Under the pieces are notes generated by a model. The model ran no database searches and was not told the DNA's origin. It saw only the letters and a program-made list of their open reading frames with translations. This document shows, one piece after another, positions 26,578-36,478 of a DNA stretch of 64,000 bases (its first letter is position 1; every line of letters starts with the position of its first letter). The position numbers and the translations under genes were made by a program. This stretch comes from Bacteroidota bacterium. GTDB lineage: Bacteria; Bacteroidota; Ignavibacteria; Ignavibacteriales; Melioribacteraceae. The stretch spans positions 124,001 through 188,000 of the forward strand of contig JAEWUC010000008.1 of assembly GCA_023397505.1 (NCBI GenBank). The letters are read 5' to 3'.

Positions 26578-28151
26578 CTAATATTATTTGCAAACCTAAT
26601 TTCAGAATTTTTTTGTTGAATTATTGTTGATGTGTATTTATCTACTTCAAATGGAAAATCCGATCTTGAATGACATCCGCGGCTTTCTTCACGAAACAGT
26701 GCCGCGGAGGTTATTAACCGCGATAATAAAAGTAAATTACTTTTTCTTTGAGAATAGTATTCATAATTGATTGTTGAATTGTTTTTCTTTTCAAGATTAT
26801 CAAGTCCTTTCAACGCAGACAGAAGAGAATCTTTATTACGTAAAATGCCGACGTTATTCCACAGTATATCGGAAATTTGGTTTTTTAACTCGGAGAATTT
26901 ATTTAGTAAACCATGGTCCGCGGTGAAGTTATTTTGAAATTCTTTCTCAGAGATTGTCGGCAAATATTTATTTCCAATCGAAAATTCTACTGCTCGTTTT
27001 GAAAATACAAGACATTCTAAAAGAGAGTTGCTCGCCAATCTGTTTGCGCCGTGTATTCCGGAAGAAGCCGCCTCACCAACGGCAAATAATCTTTTAATAT
27101 TTGTTTCGGCGCTTGTCCCGGTTTTAATTCCGCCAATCATATAATGGGCTGCCGGAGCGACAGGAACCTGATCCCGCGTAATGTCAATTCCGAATTTTTT
27201 AGCTTCTAAAAAAATATTTGAAAACCGCGTTTTAATTTTTTCCGCATCGAGATGATCCAACTTTAAAAAAACATTTGGCCTGCCGGATTTTTTCATTTCA
27301 TTATAAATAGCTTCGGAAACAACATCGCGCGGGGCAAGTTCCGTTAAATCACTTTCTTTAAGGAAGCGTTCGTTTTCGTAATTAACAAGATGTGCGCCCT
27401 CGCCGCGAACAGCCTCGCTTATCAAAAATGTTTCACCCGTTTCCGAATAAAATGAAGTTGGATGAAATTGTATAAACTCCATGCTTTCTATTTCAGCTCC
27501 CGTTTCATATGCAAGAGCGATACCATCGCCGAGGGAAGTATGAGGATTTGTAGAGCGTGAATAAATAGCAGCTCCCCCGCCGGAGGCGATAATTGTTGAA
27601 TTCCCGGCAAGCGAAAAATTATTGTTAGTGGAAAAATTATATGCGCTCACACCGAAACATTCGTCATCGTTAGAGTTAATTCTGTAAACAAGAGTGGTTT
27701 CAAATATTTTTATGTGTTTTTCTTTAACAACTAATCGCATAAGGAAATCAACTATTTCCTTGCCGGTAGCGTCGCCGCCCGCATGCAAAACTCTTCGGCG
27801 GGAATGCCCGCCTTCTAAACCAAGTGCTATTTTTTCATTTTCTTTATTGAAGGGCATTCCAAGTTCAATCAAATCCCGAACCCTTTGACATCCTTCTTCA
27901 ACAAGAATTTCAACCGCTTTCTTGTTGCATAAATTTCTTCCGGCGTTAATCGTATCATTGAAATGAAGATCAATTGAATCATCGTTGCCGATTGCTGCAG
28001 CAATTCCTCCCTGCGCCCAATACGAATTGGAAAGTTCGAGAGATGTTTTTGTAATCAGGGCAACGGTTCCGTATTTCGCAGCGTTTAGAGCAGAGTACAA
28101 ACCGGCAAGTCCGCAGCCGATTATTATAAAATCGAATTGATTTTTATTCAT
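26574..28151 (-). CDS. nadB: L-aspartate oxidase NadB
   Basis: This FAD enzyme oxidises L-aspartate to iminoaspartate, the first step of de novo NAD synthesis. The N-terminal dinucleotide-binding motif is FIIIGCGLAGLYSALNAA. NSYWAQGGIAAAI, EFIQFHPTSF and RGEGAHLVNYENERF are conserved in the succinate dehydrogenase/NadB family, and the C-terminal helical domain is present. The start at 28151 is chosen over a frame opening at 28190 because the FAD motif begins just after it. A TATATTTG box lies 20 bases upstream. Confidence 0.95.
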   Translation of the reverse strand: MNKNQFDFIIIGCGLAGLYSALNAAKYGTVALITKTSLELSNSYWAQGGIAAAIGNDDSIDLHFNDTINAGRNLCNKKAVEILVEEGCQRVRDLIELGMPFNKENEKIALGLEGGHSRRRVLHAGGDATGKEIVDFLMRLVVKEKHIKIFETTLVYRINSNDDECFGVSAYNFSTNNNFSLAGNSTIIASGGGAAIYSRSTNPHTSLGDGIALAYETGAEIESMEFIQFHPTSFYSETGETFLISEAVRGEGAHLVNYENERFLKESDLTELAPRDVVSEAIYNEMKKSGRPNVFLKLDHLDAEKIKTRFSNIFLEAKKFGIDITRDQVPVAPAAHYMIGGIKTGTSAETNIKRLFAVGEAASSGIHGANRLASNSLLECLVFSKRAVEFSIGNKYLPTISEKEFQNNFTADHGLLNKFSELKNQISDILWNNVGILRNKDSLLSALKGLDNLEKKNNSTINYEYYSQRKSNLLLLSRLITSAALFREESRGCHSRSDFPFEVDKYTSTIIQQKNSEIRFANNIR

Positions 28152-28170
28152 GAAATGTTTTTTCGTTTTG

Positions 28171-28178
28171 CAAATATA
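28171..28178 (-). promoter_or_regulatory. -7 promoter element TATATTTG before nadB
   Basis: TATATTTG on the minus strand matches the TAnnTTTG -7 consensus of Bacteroidota-type promoters exactly. It lies 20 bases upstream of the nadB ATG, implying a very short leader. No good -33 TTTG is seen at the usual spacing. Confidence 0.45.
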
Positions 28179-28266
28179 GGAAATTATCAAAACAGGATTG
28201 GTGCGTGAATATGATTTTGTTTTATCTCGAATTTATGTTTTCATGTTTTGTATATTATTTGTGTCG

Positions 28267-28725
28267 TTATAAATCAAGATAAAATCCTTGATCGCACCGG
28301 TTTGATAAATGTTCCGGCGAGTATTTTTTAAAACCGTAGTTCTGGTATAGTTGAATAGCTTCTTTTAAAACTGAAGCTGTTTCAAGAATTACTCTTTTAT
28401 AACCCAATTCTTTTGCTTGTTTAATGGCATGATTTAACAATAATTTTCCGTAACCTTTTCCGCGCTCGGCTTTTATCAAATACATTTTTCGCAACTCGCA
28501 TGTTTCATCGTCAATCATATAAATACCCACGGTGGCAATGGGAATGCCCTCATTGTTTTCTAGAATATCAAAAATTCCATTGCGGTTGTTATAGTTAGCT
28601 TCAATGTTCTGAATATCGCTGTCGGTTGTCTGTGTATCGGTCTTAAGTCCATATTCTTGAAGAATATTAAAGATGAGTTCCTTTATTAAGTCGCGATCGC
28701 GGTTTGTAGCCCGGCGTAGATTCAA
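28267..28725 (-). CDS. GNAT family N-acetyltransferase
   Basis: This 152-residue GNAT protein has the acetyl-CoA loop RGKGYGKLLLNHAIKQA (motif A) and the late ETASVLKEAIQLYQNYGFK motif B. Substrate unknown. Start is TTG at 28725 with GGGGGAAATAAAAA before it; the first in-frame ATG lies inside the fold. It is divergent from the MBL-fold gene at 28832. Two further GNAT genes in the window (29810, 50322) show the same overall pattern. Confidence 0.85.
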   Translation of the reverse strand: MNLRRATNRDRDLIKELIFNILQEYGLKTDTQTTDSDIQNIEANYNNRNGIFDILENNEGIPIATVGIYMIDDETCELRKMYLIKAERGKGYGKLLLNHAIKQAKELGYKRVILETASVLKEAIQLYQNYGFKKYSPEHLSNRCDQGFYLDL

Positions 28726-28831
28726 TTTTTATTTCCCCCGTGAATATTATTAAACTTCTTGCAGACAAATAATGTTTTATGTAAAATAATCAAAGAATTT
28801 TTTGTAACAAAGCATGAAGGGAATTACAATT

Positions 28832-29737
28832 ATGAATCGTAAAGAATTTTTAAGATCGGGCGCATTAATTACCGGCGGAATTTTATTACAAGGGCACAAA
28901 TATTTTTTAAGAGATAATGAGCAGCCCGCCGGGTTTAAGGTTATCCGTGATAATTTTGGAATATTTAACGAACGCGGCGGAACCATGGGCTGGTATGCTT
29001 CTAAAGGTGCCGTTGTTGTTATCGATTCACAATTCCCCGAATCGGCTAAAAATTTTTATAACGGGTTGAAAACAAAAACAGATCGTAAAATTGATTTCTT
29101 AATTAATACGCATCACCATCGAGATCACACTAGCGGAAATTATTTTCTAAAAGATTTTACAAACAAAATAGTGTCTTCGGAAAAAACCAAAGAACTGCAG
29201 AAAAAATTTAACGGAAGTGATCCGAACAATCCTCAAGCTTATGCAGATATTACATTTGATAAAGAATGGACTATCGATATCGGTTCAGAAAAAATTAATA
29301 CTATGCAAATTTGCAGTGCGCATACGGCAGGCGATATAATAATTCATTTTGAAAAAACAAATGTTGCACACATGGGCGATCTTGTTTTTAATAAAGTTTA
29401 TCCCGTAATCGATTTGCCCGGCGGTTCGGATTTGAAAGGATGGATTGATTATCTTGAAAAAGCAGTAAAACTCTTTGATGCCGACACAATTTTTATTTTC
29501 GGTCATGCACAAACAACAGAGGGCGTTGTTGGAAGTTCAACCGACTTGTTGGCTATGCGCGATTATATTTCTGCTCTTATGGAATTTGTAACGAATGAAA
29601 TTAAATCGGGTAAGACAAAGGATGAAATAGTTTCGGCTCAAACAATACCCTATGTAACAAGCGTAAAAGAAATGTGGGCTGGCGCAATGAAAAGAAATAT
29701 TGAAGCGGCATATGATTATTTATCAACAGGCAAATAA
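28832..29737 (+). CDS. MBL-fold metallo-hydrolase with Tat-like/signal leader
   Basis: The N-terminus (NRKEFLRSGALITGGILLQG) resembles a twin-arginine-type leader, but with NRKEFL rather than a strict RR, so export is uncertain. The zinc motif NTHHHRDHTSG is present, followed by SAHTAGDIIIHF (His) and GDLVF, then IFGHAQ. This matches class B/quinoprotein-relative MBL hydrolases of unknown substrate. ATG at 28832 behind GAAGGGA is preferred over the in-frame ATG at 28814. Confidence 0.85.
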   Translation: MNRKEFLRSGALITGGILLQGHKYFLRDNEQPAGFKVIRDNFGIFNERGGTMGWYASKGAVVVIDSQFPESAKNFYNGLKTKTDRKIDFLINTHHHRDHTSGNYFLKDFTNKIVSSEKTKELQKKFNGSDPNNPQAYADITFDKEWTIDIGSEKINTMQICSAHTAGDIIIHFEKTNVAHMGDLVFNKVYPVIDLPGGSDLKGWIDYLEKAVKLFDADTIFIFGHAQTTEGVVGSSTDLLAMRDYISALMEFVTNEIKSGKTKDEIVSAQTIPYVTSVKEMWAGAMKRNIEAAYDYLSTGK

Positions 29738-29809
29738 TATTTCTTGTATCAATAATTGAAAGTTTATTTCGATTATAGCTTGTGATTAATAAAATGATTG
29801 AAAAGAAAA

Positions 29810-30277
29810 ATGTATAGCGATATAAACGTAACTATAAAATTAGAGCGGTCGGATTCGTCGGAGGCGTTAAGACTTATTCAAGAACTCACCGCTGAACTTG
29901 TAGCAAAGTACGGTGACGAAGATACAGGCGATTTTGATCCATATAAAACCAATATTGAAAGATCATGTTTTGTAATAGCGTGGTTAAATAACGAAGCTAT
30001 TGGCTGCGGCGCATTACGTCCGCTTGATGGAAATACCGGCGAAGTTAAACGCATGTATGTTGTTCCATTGATGAGAGGAAAGGGAGTTTCGAGGAAAATC
30101 TTAAACGAGTTGGAATCCGCAGCAAAAAAATTTGGTTATAATAAATTATGGCTCGAAACAGGAGTTCTTCAGCCGGAAGCGATTGGGCTTTATGAAAAGG
30201 ATGGATATATGCGTATAAAAAATTACGGTATATATATTAATAATCCACTTAGCATTTGTTTCGAAAAAAAGTTGTAA
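29810..30277 (+). CDS. GNAT family N-acetyltransferase
   Basis: This 155-residue GNAT enzyme has EVKRMYVVPLMRGKGVSRKILNELE (motif A, acetyl-CoA binding) and LETGVLQPEAIGLYEKDGY (motif B). It is of the subgroup seen also at 50322 with the same KRM(Y/F)V and LETG-QPEAI elements. Substrate unknown. The ATG at 29810 is used; an in-frame TTG lies at 29798. Downstream the six-PAS kinase gene is convergent, ending 5 bases away. Confidence 0.85.
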   Translation: MYSDINVTIKLERSDSSEALRLIQELTAELVAKYGDEDTGDFDPYKTNIERSCFVIAWLNNEAIGCGALRPLDGNTGEVKRMYVVPLMRGKGVSRKILNELESAAKKFGYNKLWLETGVLQPEAIGLYEKDGYMRIKNYGIYINNPLSICFEKKL

Positions 30278-30282
30278 GAATA

Positions 30283-33270
30283 CTATTTAAATGTAACTCG
30301 GAAAGTTGTGCCTTTTCCTTTTTCGCTTTCAACTTCTACATCAGCATGGTTTATATCGCAATAACTTTTAACTAGTGCCAATCCCAAACCGTTACCCTCA
30401 AATTTTCTGGAGTAGCCAGTTTCTTCCTGTGTGAATGGATTGAAAAGTTGATTTATAAATTTCTGCGATATACCTATGCCGGTATCGCGCACTTCAACAA
30501 ATAGTTGTTTCCTTTTATTTCTGTTAATAATTATTTGCACTTCACCTTTTGCAGTATACTTTAAAGCATTATCAATCAAATTGGCAAAAATTTGTGTTAC
30601 GCTATATTCGTCGCAGATTATAGTGGAATTCTTAGTAACAGGCGTTATATAAAGATTAATCATTTTTAAGCCCGCCTGTTGAAGATGTTCTTTTCGTAAC
30701 TGTTCCATTAAAGCATTGATATTTACCTTTGATAAACTTGGCTGGTAAGATTGTGTTTGAAGTTCCGACATGTTTAAAATAGAATCGATAGTTTTTGTCA
30801 ATCTTCGACTCGATAAATCGATACTACTAAAATATTCAATTACCTCACTTGTGTTCTTAATATCCGAAGTCTCAAAAATTTCTTTTATTAATGAAATATA
30901 ACCGAGAATTCTGTAAAGCGGCGACCTGATTTCGTGCGACATTTGAGCGAGGAATGCAGATTTAAGTTCTTCTGAAACTTCAGCTTTCTCTTTTGCGTGC
31001 AACAACTCAACTTCGAATTTTTTTCTTTCGGTTACATCCTGTTTAATAGCTATATAATGACTTATGCTGCCTTCATCATCTTTAAGAGGTGTAATCGTCA
31101 TTTCTTCCGTATATAAGGAATTATCTTTTCTTTTATTAATAATTTCACCGCGCCAAATATTCCCTTCGCTTATTGTTTGCCAAAGAGTTTGATAGTATTC
31201 GTTTTGCTGCAATCCCGACTTGAGAAAATTCGGATTCTTACCAATAACTTCTTTGGGTTTGTAGCCGGTCAATTTCTGAAACGATGCGTTTGCCCAGATT
31301 ATAATTCCCTTGTTGTCGGTTATTACTATTGCATTGGCTGCAGCTTCAAGAGCGGCACTTCGTAAACGTAATTCCTTTTCGGCAAATTTTCTTTCGGTAA
31401 TGTCTCTTGTAATTGTTAAAATGCAGCGCTCACCGTCAATTTCTATAACCCGGGCCGACATTAAACATGTTTTTATAGATCCGTCTTTTATTTTGAACTC
31501 AACTTCAAAATTATTCACTTCGCCTTTTTTGTTTAATGTTTCTACAAAATCGTTTCGTGTTTTCGGATTAAGCCAAATATCTATATCAAGAGAGTTTTTT
31601 CCAATTACATCTTCTTTTGTATATAATGTTTGTTTTGTAAAACCGTCGTTTATTTCGATGAAAAGCCCGTCATGCAACCTATTAATATTAACTGCATCGG
31701 GGGATGTATGAAAAGCTTTTGAAAATTTATCTTCGGACGCCCGGAGAGCTCGTTCATATTTTTTTTGATCTGTAATATCTCTAACCGTACCAATCATTTC
31801 TACGGATTTACCTGAAATATCTGTATAAACGTTTCCTGTTATGTTAATCCATGAAACTGATCCGTCTGGTTTTTGTATTCTATAATCATAAGTTTCAAAT
31901 GTTTTAGATTCCGATGCTTCGTTGAATTTTTTAAGAACCCATTCTTTGTCTTCTTCATAAATCTTATTAATTACATTCTCGAAGGTCATTTCAAAATCAT
32001 TTTTGTCAACACCGTAGATTCTGTATGTTTCGTCGGACCATGTAAGTTTGTTTGTCTTAATATCGAGTTCCCAGCTTCCAACCCGTGCAACGCGCTGAGA
32101 CTCTTCGAGTATATATTTATATTTATGTAAATTGTCCTCGATTTGTTTTCGCTCGCTTATATCTCGCCCAAATGCAGCATGATATTCTTTTCCCCCAAAC
32201 ACAATAAAGTTTATAGAAATTTCAACCGGGATTAATTTCCCGTTTTTTGTTTTGTGTTGTGTTTCAATTATATATGCCTGTCGTTGGCGCGAGTTTTCCC
32301 AATGAGCCTGCCACATATCTTTATTAAAATGAGGATCAATATCGTAGATAGTTAAATTTAATAGTTCTTCTTTTGTGTATCCCAAAAACGAGCATGCAGA
32401 TTCATTGACATATAATATTCTTGAATCGGAACCGATCCAAAAAATAGTATCCCTTGCATGATCAATCATAAATTGGTTTTGAAGGAGATTTTCTTCTAGA
32501 AGTTTTTTCTCTGTAATATCCTGAACAACGGAGTACAAAACCTCTTTGCCTTTTAAACGAATGGGCCCGCTAAAAACTTCAACATCACGAACACTGCCGC
32601 TGGATAGTCTGTGTTTGAAAACAAAATATTTCCTTTTCTTAATGCGCGCCGATTCGATTTCTTTTTTAATTTCCTCGGGCGGAAGAGTGTTGATTTCGCT
32701 CACTTCCATTTTGATTAATTGTTCACGGGTCCATCCATAGTAGTTACAAGCCGCAGCATTGGCATCTAAGATCTTTTGGCTGTCCGGATCGATAATAAGT
32801 GTTATTGAAGAATTATTTTCAAAAAACAATTTGTAACGTTCTTCGTTCTCGCGTAACGCTTCTTCTGTTTCCTTGTTTTTTGTAATGTCGAATAGTGTAC
32901 CGCAAATAGATGAACGGTTTGTGGTGTGATCATATACTTTCTTTGCAATATCTCTAATCCATTTTACTTCACCGGATTTATGCAAAATTCTGTATTCGTT
33001 ATCGGCAATGTAATTTTTGATTGATAAGATTTTTTCCGATTCATTTTTTACTATTGAATAGTCATCAGGTAAAATTATGTTCTTCCACTCAATCTTCTTC
33101 GCGATAAATTCTTCGGCATCATACCCTGTTATTGATTTTAAATTACCTTCAAAATAAACCGGCGAAAAAGTTTGTTCGTCAATCTTGTATGCAACACAAT
33201 TCATGTTGCGTATTATCAACTCAAACTGCTCTGAAAAATTTTCCAAATTTCTATTTTCTATGTTTGTCAA
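30283..33270 (-). CDS. Orphan sensor histidine kinase with six PAS domains
   Basis: This 995-residue cytoplasmic kinase has six PAS/PAC units, each ending in a DITxxK-like element (FDITKNK, VQDITEKK, GRDISERK, VRDITDQK, TRDITERK, KQDVTERK). A HisKA domain follows with the phospho-acceptor His in MSHEIRSPLYRILGY, then an HATPase (DNALKYT, DTGIGIS, GNGLGLALVKSY). No receiver domain or regulator gene is adjacent. The first in-frame start is TTG at 33270 without a clear ribosome binding site; an ATG at 33201 would cut into the first PAS domain. PAS tandem arrays usually sense redox, light or ligands. Confidence 0.9.
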   Translation of the reverse strand: MTNIENRNLENFSEQFELIIRNMNCVAYKIDEQTFSPVYFEGNLKSITGYDAEEFIAKKIEWKNIILPDDYSIVKNESEKILSIKNYIADNEYRILHKSGEVKWIRDIAKKVYDHTTNRSSICGTLFDITKNKETEEALRENEERYKLFFENNSSITLIIDPDSQKILDANAAACNYYGWTREQLIKMEVSEINTLPPEEIKKEIESARIKKRKYFVFKHRLSSGSVRDVEVFSGPIRLKGKEVLYSVVQDITEKKLLEENLLQNQFMIDHARDTIFWIGSDSRILYVNESACSFLGYTKEELLNLTIYDIDPHFNKDMWQAHWENSRQRQAYIIETQHKTKNGKLIPVEISINFIVFGGKEYHAAFGRDISERKQIEDNLHKYKYILEESQRVARVGSWELDIKTNKLTWSDETYRIYGVDKNDFEMTFENVINKIYEEDKEWVLKKFNEASESKTFETYDYRIQKPDGSVSWINITGNVYTDISGKSVEMIGTVRDITDQKKYERALRASEDKFSKAFHTSPDAVNINRLHDGLFIEINDGFTKQTLYTKEDVIGKNSLDIDIWLNPKTRNDFVETLNKKGEVNNFEVEFKIKDGSIKTCLMSARVIEIDGERCILTITRDITERKFAEKELRLRSAALEAAANAIVITDNKGIIIWANASFQKLTGYKPKEVIGKNPNFLKSGLQQNEYYQTLWQTISEGNIWRGEIINKRKDNSLYTEEMTITPLKDDEGSISHYIAIKQDVTERKKFEVELLHAKEKAEVSEELKSAFLAQMSHEIRSPLYRILGYISLIKEIFETSDIKNTSEVIEYFSSIDLSSRRLTKTIDSILNMSELQTQSYQPSLSKVNINALMEQLRKEHLQQAGLKMINLYITPVTKNSTIICDEYSVTQIFANLIDNALKYTAKGEVQIIINRNKRKQLFVEVRDTGIGISQKFINQLFNPFTQEETGYSRKFEGNGLGLALVKSYCDINHADVEVESEKGKGTTFRVTFK

Positions 33271-33577
33271 AAGCCATGCTCGTAATAAATTAATAAATGA
33301 ACAATAGTAGTTATAAATATTATCGAATAAATACGAGTATTATTTATATGATATAAACTGCTGAAATATATTGCTATTAATATTTAAACAATATCGATTT
33401 ATGTCACAAAGTATTTTGTTTCTATATAACGGGAAATTCGATTTATAGACGCTTAAAATTATCCGACAAAAAAGTTTGATATTAAATGTCGTTATATGAG
33501 AAACATTAACAGACGATATTAAAGTTTCTTAACTTTGTTACAAGAAAATATTATTATTGATTTAAGAGGAAATTAAA
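33271..33577. other. Divergent intergenic region between the PAS kinase and pgi
   Basis: AT-rich stretch with no gene. It holds the upstream regions of both flanking genes. The clearest element is TAACTTTG at 33530-33537, described separately; the remainder shows only AT-rich runs. Confidence 0.5.
33530..33537 (+). promoter_or_regulatory. -7 promoter element TAACTTTG before pgi
   Basis: TAACTTTG fits the TAnnTTTG consensus. It lies about 40 bases before the pgi start, leaving room for a short leader with the site AAGAGGAAATT. No strong -33 motif is seen. Confidence 0.4.
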
Positions 33578-35260
33578 ATGCTAAACAAAAGCGATTACAA
33601 AATTGATAAATCTGCTGCCGAACTAACGGAAGAACAATTGTTACAATGGCAAAACGAAAAAGTGAATGAACGTATTTGGAAAAAAGATCCAACTATTTGG
33701 AGGAAAGATCCGGCAGATCAAAAAGAACTTGCCGACCGGCTTGGGTGGCTTGATCTTGCAAATACAATGCAGCATGAGATTCCTGATTTGGAAAGATTTG
33801 CAAATGAAATTAAAACTGAATTTAATTCTGTCGTTTTACTCGGAATGGGCGGAAGCAGCTTGGCTCCGGAAGTCTTTTTCAAAACTTATGGCAGCAAAGA
33901 AGGTTATCCCCGCTTAACGATATTAGACAGCACTCATCCTTTGTCGGTAAAACAAATTATTGACAGCCACGAATTGCAAAAAACTCTTTTTATTGTTTCA
34001 AGTAAATCCGGCGGTACCGTTGAAACAATGTCATTCTTTTATACATTCTTCAATGAAATAAAAAAAGTATACTCAAAACCTGGAAAGCATTTTATTGCAA
34101 TTACAGATCCCGGCAGCGGTTTAGAAAAATTAGCTCGGCAAAATGAGTTCAGAAAAATATTCAGTACTCCATCCGATGTTGGCGGCAGATATTCCGCACT
34201 AACCTTTTTCGGAATGGTTCCCGCAGCTCTTATCGGGATGGATTTAAATTTGTTTTTATCCGCGGCAATAGAAATGACGGATAAATGCAGACCGGAAATT
34301 TCAGTTAAAGAAAATCCCTCGTTTTATCTCGGTGCACTTATGGGCAAGCTCGCTCTTTGCGGAAAAGATAAACTAACATTTTTCACTTCTCCCAAAATTT
34401 CCTCATTCTCCGTTTGGGCAGAGCAGTTGATTGCCGAGAGTACGGGAAAAGATGATAAAGGAATTCTTCCAATTGCAGATGAAGATTATAAATCGCCCGA
34501 AGTGTACGGGAATGATAGAGTATTTGTATTCATAAAATTACAAAATGATATTAATGACGAATTGGAAAAAGCATATAATGAATTGTCGGGTAAAAAATAT
34601 CCAATAGTTAATATAGAATTGGAAAACATTTACGACCTCGCCCAGGAATTTTACAGATGGGAAATGGCTACCGCTCTCGCTGGTGCCGCCATGAATATTC
34701 ATCCTTTTGACCAGCCGAACGTTCAGCTTGCAAAAACAATGGCAACAGAAAGTTTAAATGCATTTAGAAATACCGGGGCTTTACCGCAAGAAGAATATAA
34801 ACTAAAAGATGGAAATGTTTTTTTCTTCGGCGAAGCCAATGCAAATAGCGGAAAGGAATATTTGAATAATTTTTTAAACGGATTAAAACCAAACAACTAT
34901 ATTGCAATTAATGCGTTCATTCCAATGACAAAATTGAATGAAGATATTCTTCAAAGTTTTAGGTTGAAGCTTAGGGATAAATATAAAATCTCTACAACTG
35001 TCGGATTTGGTCCGCGATTTCTTCATTCAACAGGGCAGCTTCACAAAGGCGGCGCCAACGACGGTTACTTTATAGAAATTACTTCCGATATTGATTTTGA
35101 TCTTGACGTGCCGGGACAAGGATATTCATACGGAGTGCTTGTTAACGCACAAGCTCTCGGTGATCTAAAGGCGTTGAGAAGCAAGGATAGAAAAGTAATT
35201 AGAATTAATATTAGCGGCGATTTGGATAAAGGACTAAAATTTATTGCCGACCTTATTTAA
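33578..35260 (+). CDS. pgi: Glucose-6-phosphate isomerase
   Basis: This 560-residue protein interconverts glucose-6-phosphate and fructose-6-phosphate. Features include GMGGSSLAPEVFF, SSKSGGTVETMSF (sugar phosphate binding), ESTGKDDKGILPI, and NAFIPMTKLNEDI with HKGGANDGYFIEI near the end. The sequence resembles the PGI half of the transaldolase-PGI fusions found in several phyla, but no transaldolase is fused or adjacent. The start has AAGAGGAAATT before it. A thiolase gene follows 30 bases after the stop. Confidence 0.9.
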   Translation: MLNKSDYKIDKSAAELTEEQLLQWQNEKVNERIWKKDPTIWRKDPADQKELADRLGWLDLANTMQHEIPDLERFANEIKTEFNSVVLLGMGGSSLAPEVFFKTYGSKEGYPRLTILDSTHPLSVKQIIDSHELQKTLFIVSSKSGGTVETMSFFYTFFNEIKKVYSKPGKHFIAITDPGSGLEKLARQNEFRKIFSTPSDVGGRYSALTFFGMVPAALIGMDLNLFLSAAIEMTDKCRPEISVKENPSFYLGALMGKLALCGKDKLTFFTSPKISSFSVWAEQLIAESTGKDDKGILPIADEDYKSPEVYGNDRVFVFIKLQNDINDELEKAYNELSGKKYPIVNIELENIYDLAQEFYRWEMATALAGAAMNIHPFDQPNVQLAKTMATESLNAFRNTGALPQEEYKLKDGNVFFFGEANANSGKEYLNNFLNGLKPNNYIAINAFIPMTKLNEDILQSFRLKLRDKYKISTTVGFGPRFLHSTGQLHKGGANDGYFIEITSDIDFDLDVPGQGYSYGVLVNAQALGDLKALRSKDRKVIRINISGDLDKGLKFIADLI

Positions 35261-35290
35261 TTCTAAAAAAAATATTTGAAAGGCATTGAT

Positions 35291-36472
35291 ATGAAAAAGG
35301 TTGTAATTACACACGCGAAAAGAACACCAATAGGCGCATTCAATGGTGTGTTGAATAGTTTGTCTGCTCCACAGCTTGGAAGCATTGTCATTAAATCACT
35401 TCTTGAAGAATCTAATATAGATGTTTCATTAATTGATGAAGTAATAATGGGTAATGTTTTAACGGCGGGAGTCGGGCAGGCGCCTGCACGACAAGCGGCT
35501 CTGCTCGCGGGGCTTCCCGAAAAAACAGAGTGCCTTACAATTAACAAAATGTGCGGCAGCGGTTTAAAAACAATTATGCTTGCTCACCAAGCAATACTAT
35601 GTAGCGATGCGGAAATAATTATTGCGGGCGGACAGGAAAGCATGAGTAACGCGCCATATATTTTGCAGGATGCACGTAACGGTTATCGGCTTGGTAATTC
35701 AAATATTTATGATACAATCCTGATCGATGGATTAACCGATGTTTACAGCAACATTCACATGGGTAATTGCGCTGAAATGTGTGCTAAAGATTTTGAATTT
35801 TCACGCCAAGTGTTGGATGAATATGCAATTCAATCTTATAGAAGAGCGTTATCCGCACAAACAAACGGAAAGTTTGATGATGAGATAGTATCTGTCCGTG
35901 TTAAAACAAAATCCGGCGAAACACTAATTACCAAAGATGAAGAACCGGAGAAAGTTAATTTCGAAAAAATTCCAAATTTAAAACCAGCATTCGATAAAAA
36001 CGGAATTGTAACAGCAGCAAATTCTTCTAAAATAAATGACGGCGCTTCTGCAGTTTTAATTATGAACGAAGAAAAAGCAAAAGAATTGGGATTAAAACCG
36101 ATTGCAGAAATTATTGCGCAAAGTTCTATAGCAAAAGCTCCCGTTGAATTTACAACGGCTCCGGCAGATGCGATTAAAAAAGTGTTGGAAAAAGCCCAAT
36201 TAAAAATTTCCGACATTGATCTTTATGAAATCAACGAAGCATTTGCCGTTGTGTCGCTTGCCGTGAATAAACTTTTGGGCCTTTCATCCGAAAATGTGAA
36301 TGTAAACGGCGGTGCAATTGCGCTCGGACATCCGATTGGTGCGAGCGGCGCAAGGATAATGACGACATTACTTCACGAAATGAAGAGAAGAAGTTCTAAG
36401 TATGGATTGGCATCTCTTTGCATTGGCGGCGGAGAAGCTTCAGCTGTTGTAGTAAAAAAATATGTATCGTAA
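35291..36472 (+). CDS. Acetyl-CoA C-acetyltransferase (thiolase)
   Basis: This 393-residue thiolase condenses or cleaves acyl-CoA. It has ITHAKRTPIGAF, the acylated Cys in NKMCGSGLKTIMLA, the GGQESMSNAPY motif, NEAFAV, the catalytic His of GGAIALGHPIGASGAR, and the second Cys in ASLCIGGGEA. A biosynthetic thiolase (acetoacetyl-CoA) role is most likely, but the chain-length range cannot be read. ATG at 35291 with AAAGG is preferred over an in-frame TTG at 35276. It converges with the ppk2 gene after 6 bases. Confidence 0.93.
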   Translation: MKKVVITHAKRTPIGAFNGVLNSLSAPQLGSIVIKSLLEESNIDVSLIDEVIMGNVLTAGVGQAPARQAALLAGLPEKTECLTINKMCGSGLKTIMLAHQAILCSDAEIIIAGGQESMSNAPYILQDARNGYRLGNSNIYDTILIDGLTDVYSNIHMGNCAEMCAKDFEFSRQVLDEYAIQSYRRALSAQTNGKFDDEIVSVRVKTKSGETLITKDEEPEKVNFEKIPNLKPAFDKNGIVTAANSSKINDGASAVLIMNEEKAKELGLKPIAEIIAQSSIAKAPVEFTTAPADAIKKVLEKAQLKISDIDLYEINEAFAVVSLAVNKLLGLSSENVNVNGGAIALGHPIGASGARIMTTLLHEMKRRSSKYGLASLCIGGGEASAVVVKKYVS

Positions 36473-36478
36473 TTTTTA

